This document shows positions 62,600 through 64,000 of a stretch of DNA of 64,000 nucleotides, piece after piece. The stretch comes from Pseudomonadota bacterium (lineage in GTDB: Bacteria > Pseudomonadota > Gammaproteobacteria > Burkholderiales > JAJZQI01): contig JAJZQI010000010.1 in NCBI GenBank assembly GCA_021851875.1, forward strand, positions 1 through 64,000, given 5' to 3'. The position numbers and the translations under genes are program-made. Position 1 is the first letter of the stretch. Each line of letters starts with the position of its first letter. The notes under the pieces were generated by a model that was not told where the DNA came from, did not search any database, and was given only the letters and a program-made list of their open reading frames with translations.

Positions 62600-63700
62600 T
62601 TATGAAACTTCCAGCATCCGTTCCAGCGCAATCCTGGCCAGTTCGGCCTCGTGTGGCGGCACGCTGATGCGGTTGACCACGTTACCCTCGACCAGATTTT
62701 CCAGCGTCCAGGCGAGGTGCTGCGGGTCGATGCGTGCCATGGTGGAACACATGCACACGGTGGGTGCCATGAACTGGATGATCTTGCCCTGCTCCTTGAA
62801 GCGCTTGGCCAGGCGGTTGACCAGATTCAGTTCGGTGCCGACCAGCCAGCGGGTGTTGGCCGGCGCCGCCTCGATGGTCTTGATGATGTATTCGGTGGAG
62901 CCGACATAGTCGGACAACTGGCACACCTCGAAACTGTTTTCCGGGTGCGAAATGACAAAGCCGTCCGGGTGCTCGTTGCGAAAACGCAGGATATGCTGCG
63001 GCTGAAACATCTGGTGTACCGAGCAGTAGCCCTTCCACAAAATGATCCTGGCCTGTTTGATCTGCTCGGGCGTGAGGCCGCCCATCGGCAGATCGTAGTC
63101 CCACACCGCCATCTCGTCGAGCGGCACCCCCATCTTGAAGGAAGAGTAGCGGCCCAGATGCTGGTCGGGGAAAAACAGGACTTTTTCGCGCCGCCCCCAG
63201 GCCCAGGCGAGAATCTTCTGCGCGTTGGACGAGGTGCAGACAATGCCGCCATGCTCGCCGCAGAAGGCCTTCAGGTCGGCGGCGGAATTGATGTAGGTAA
63301 CCGGCGTGATGCTTTCATCCGGGTCGAGCACCGTGGACAGCTCGCGCCAGGCGCGCTCCACCTTGGCCAGATTGGCCATGTCGGCCATGGAACAACCGGC
63401 CGCCAGATCGGGCAGGATCGACACCTGATCGGGGCGCGACAGAATATCCGCCACCTCGGCCATGAAATGCACGCCGCAGAACACGATGTATTCGGCTTCG
63501 GATTCGGCGGCAAGGCGCGACAACTTGAGCGAATCGCCGGTGAAATCGGCGTGCTGAATCACTTCATCACGCTGGTAATGGTGCCCCAGAATCACTACCC
63601 GTTTACCCAGCCTGGCCTTGGCCGCGACAATGCGCTCCTGGCACGCCTCGTCGGCTTGCTGGCTGAAACGGTCAAATGAAATTGCCTGGGTCTGCATCAC
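62600..63700 (-). CDS. nadA: Quinolinate synthase
   Basis: Condenses iminoaspartate with dihydroxyacetone phosphate to quinolinate for NAD synthesis. 366 residues. VVILGHHYQRDEVIQHADFTGDSLKLS near 34-60, VFCGVHFMAEVADIL near 73-87, PDLAAGCSMADMAN near 97-110, CTSSNAQKI near 155-163 and the C-terminal APTVCMCSTMARIDPQHL supply the three cysteines of the oxygen-sensitive [4Fe-4S] cluster. Between nudB and the EEP gene on the same strand. Confidence 0.97.
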   Translation of the reverse strand: MMQTQAISFDRFSQQADEACQERIVAAKARLGKRVVILGHHYQRDEVIQHADFTGDSLKLSRLAAESEAEYIVFCGVHFMAEVADILSRPDQVSILPDLAAGCSMADMANLAKVERAWRELSTVLDPDESITPVTYINSAADLKAFCGEHGGIVCTSSNAQKILAWAWGRREKVLFFPDQHLGRYSSFKMGVPLDEMAVWDYDLPMGGLTPEQIKQARIILWKGYCSVHQMFQPQHILRFRNEHPDGFVISHPENSFEVCQLSDYVGSTEYIIKTIEAAPANTRWLVGTELNLVNRLAKRFKEQGKIIQFMAPTVCMCSTMARIDPQHLAWTLENLVEGNVVNRISVPPHEAELARIALERMLEVS

Positions 63701-63802
63701 GCTGATTCCACACCGATTGGAAAATTAGAGGCCGCTAACATTACCAGATTATGACGAGAAAAATCCAGTAGTGAAGCGAAATTAAATATCTGAATTTTGA
63801 TA

Positions 63803-64000
63803 TTAGACAGTTTTACCGATCTTTGCCGCCAACATCCTGATGGCGTCGGCATTACTGGGGGAGAACACTTTTTCCGCTGCCTGCTGCCACGGCAGCCAGA
63901 CCGAGTCGACATGCTCGCGCGGCGACAAAACCGGTGAAACGGGAGTAGAAAGGCGCAAGCCGAACCAGTGCTCGGTATTGCGGGTGACGCCGGGCGCATA
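63803..64000 (-). CDS. nudB: Dihydroneopterin triphosphate diphosphatase, C-terminal part
   Basis: Partial gene cut by the right window edge; 65 codons before the TAA at 63803-63805. The reading YAPGVTRNTEHWFGLRL, then SPREHVDSVWLPWQQA and FSPSNADAIRMLA, is the C-terminal half of NudB, a Nudix enzyme of folate synthesis that removes pyrophosphate from dihydroneopterin triphosphate. The Nudix box lies beyond the window. A longer open frame on the same strand across this stretch is a shadow in the wrong phase. About 100 AT-rich bases without a gene separate it from nadA. Confidence 0.88.
   Translation of the reverse strand, partial: YAPGVTRNTEHWFGLRLSTPVSPVLSPREHVDSVWLPWQQAAEKVFSPSNADAIRMLAAKIGKTV

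Noticed and set aside
63697-63999. 100-codon frame at the right edge
   Set aside because: Wrong phase; the correct phase gives the NudB C-terminus from 64000 to 63803.

Overview
The window looks like a chromosomal segment of a betaproteobacterium, probably a sulfur- or iron-oxidising lineage of the Nitrosomonadales type. The evidence is the mix of betaproteobacterial genes (thiS-thiG-trmB order, DUF3617 and CNP1-like proteins, rplU-rpmA-obgE-proB, octaprenyl-diphosphate synthase, RppH, Hfq) and a large set of periplasmic sulfur-oxidation genes. No rRNA, CRISPR array or intact insertion sequence was seen. Two tRNA genes are present. The left edge is a GTAGGGA-type heptamer tandem repeat directly after murI. 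The right edge cuts nudB.

Layout. 0.1-3.8 kb: murI, queG, tsaE, amiC (cell wall and tRNA modification). 3.8-8.7 kb: a visibly more AT-rich set of genes that together can account for every step of polyprenyl-phosphoryl-D-arabinofuranose (DPA) synthesis: a UbiA-type phosphoribosyltransferase, a small PAP2-like phosphatase, DprE1-like and DprE2-like epimerase subunits, a GtrA-type flippase and an unassigned polytopic membrane protein. 8.7-17.1 kb: a leftward type IV pilus locus with two 53-residue (mature) short pilins, an O-antigen-ligase-like protein between them, a separately secreted cysteine-rich protein resembling the missing globular half of a pilin (PilA-C), an ABC exporter and a duplicated TPR/GT9-like protein. 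Both short pilin genes have excellent sigma-54 -24/-12 promoters. I consider the linkage of a split-pilin locus to a complete DPA pathway the most interesting content of the window.

17.2-26.8 kb: hexose-6-P mutarotase, a rhodanese relic, an AEC transporter/hydroxypyruvate reductase/glycerate kinase operon, pbpG, hfq, a PilZ protein, a spermidine-synthase-like protein, proS and a lytic transglycosylase. 26.8-42 kb: a sulfur-oxidation region. The leftward series comprises lipoprotein cytochrome c4, two TsdA-like dihaem cytochromes, a SulP transporter, a periplasmic DsrE protein, a SoxB-like metallophosphoesterase with altered metal ligands, an outer-membrane barrel and a second DsrE protein. 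Divergent from it are an HAE3/MMPL RND protein and a lipoprotein-sorting protein, with an FNR-like palindrome in the shared 0.4 kb promoter region. TolC, a periplasmic adaptor and two thioredoxin-fold proteins follow.

42-52 kb: tRNA-Gly, thiS, thiG, a fused VOC-TrmB gene, tRNA-Pro, ispB, rplU, rpmA, obgE, proB and small conserved proteins up to rppH. 52-64 kb: ubiX, a LON-domain protein, an orphan ABC substrate-binding protein, and a long leftward run (nudB, nadA, an EEP protein, clsB, mutY, a cytoplasmic DsrE, tatD, two CPA2 antiporters, tcdA, an LMW-phosphatase-like protein), several of them overlapping by 4 bases.
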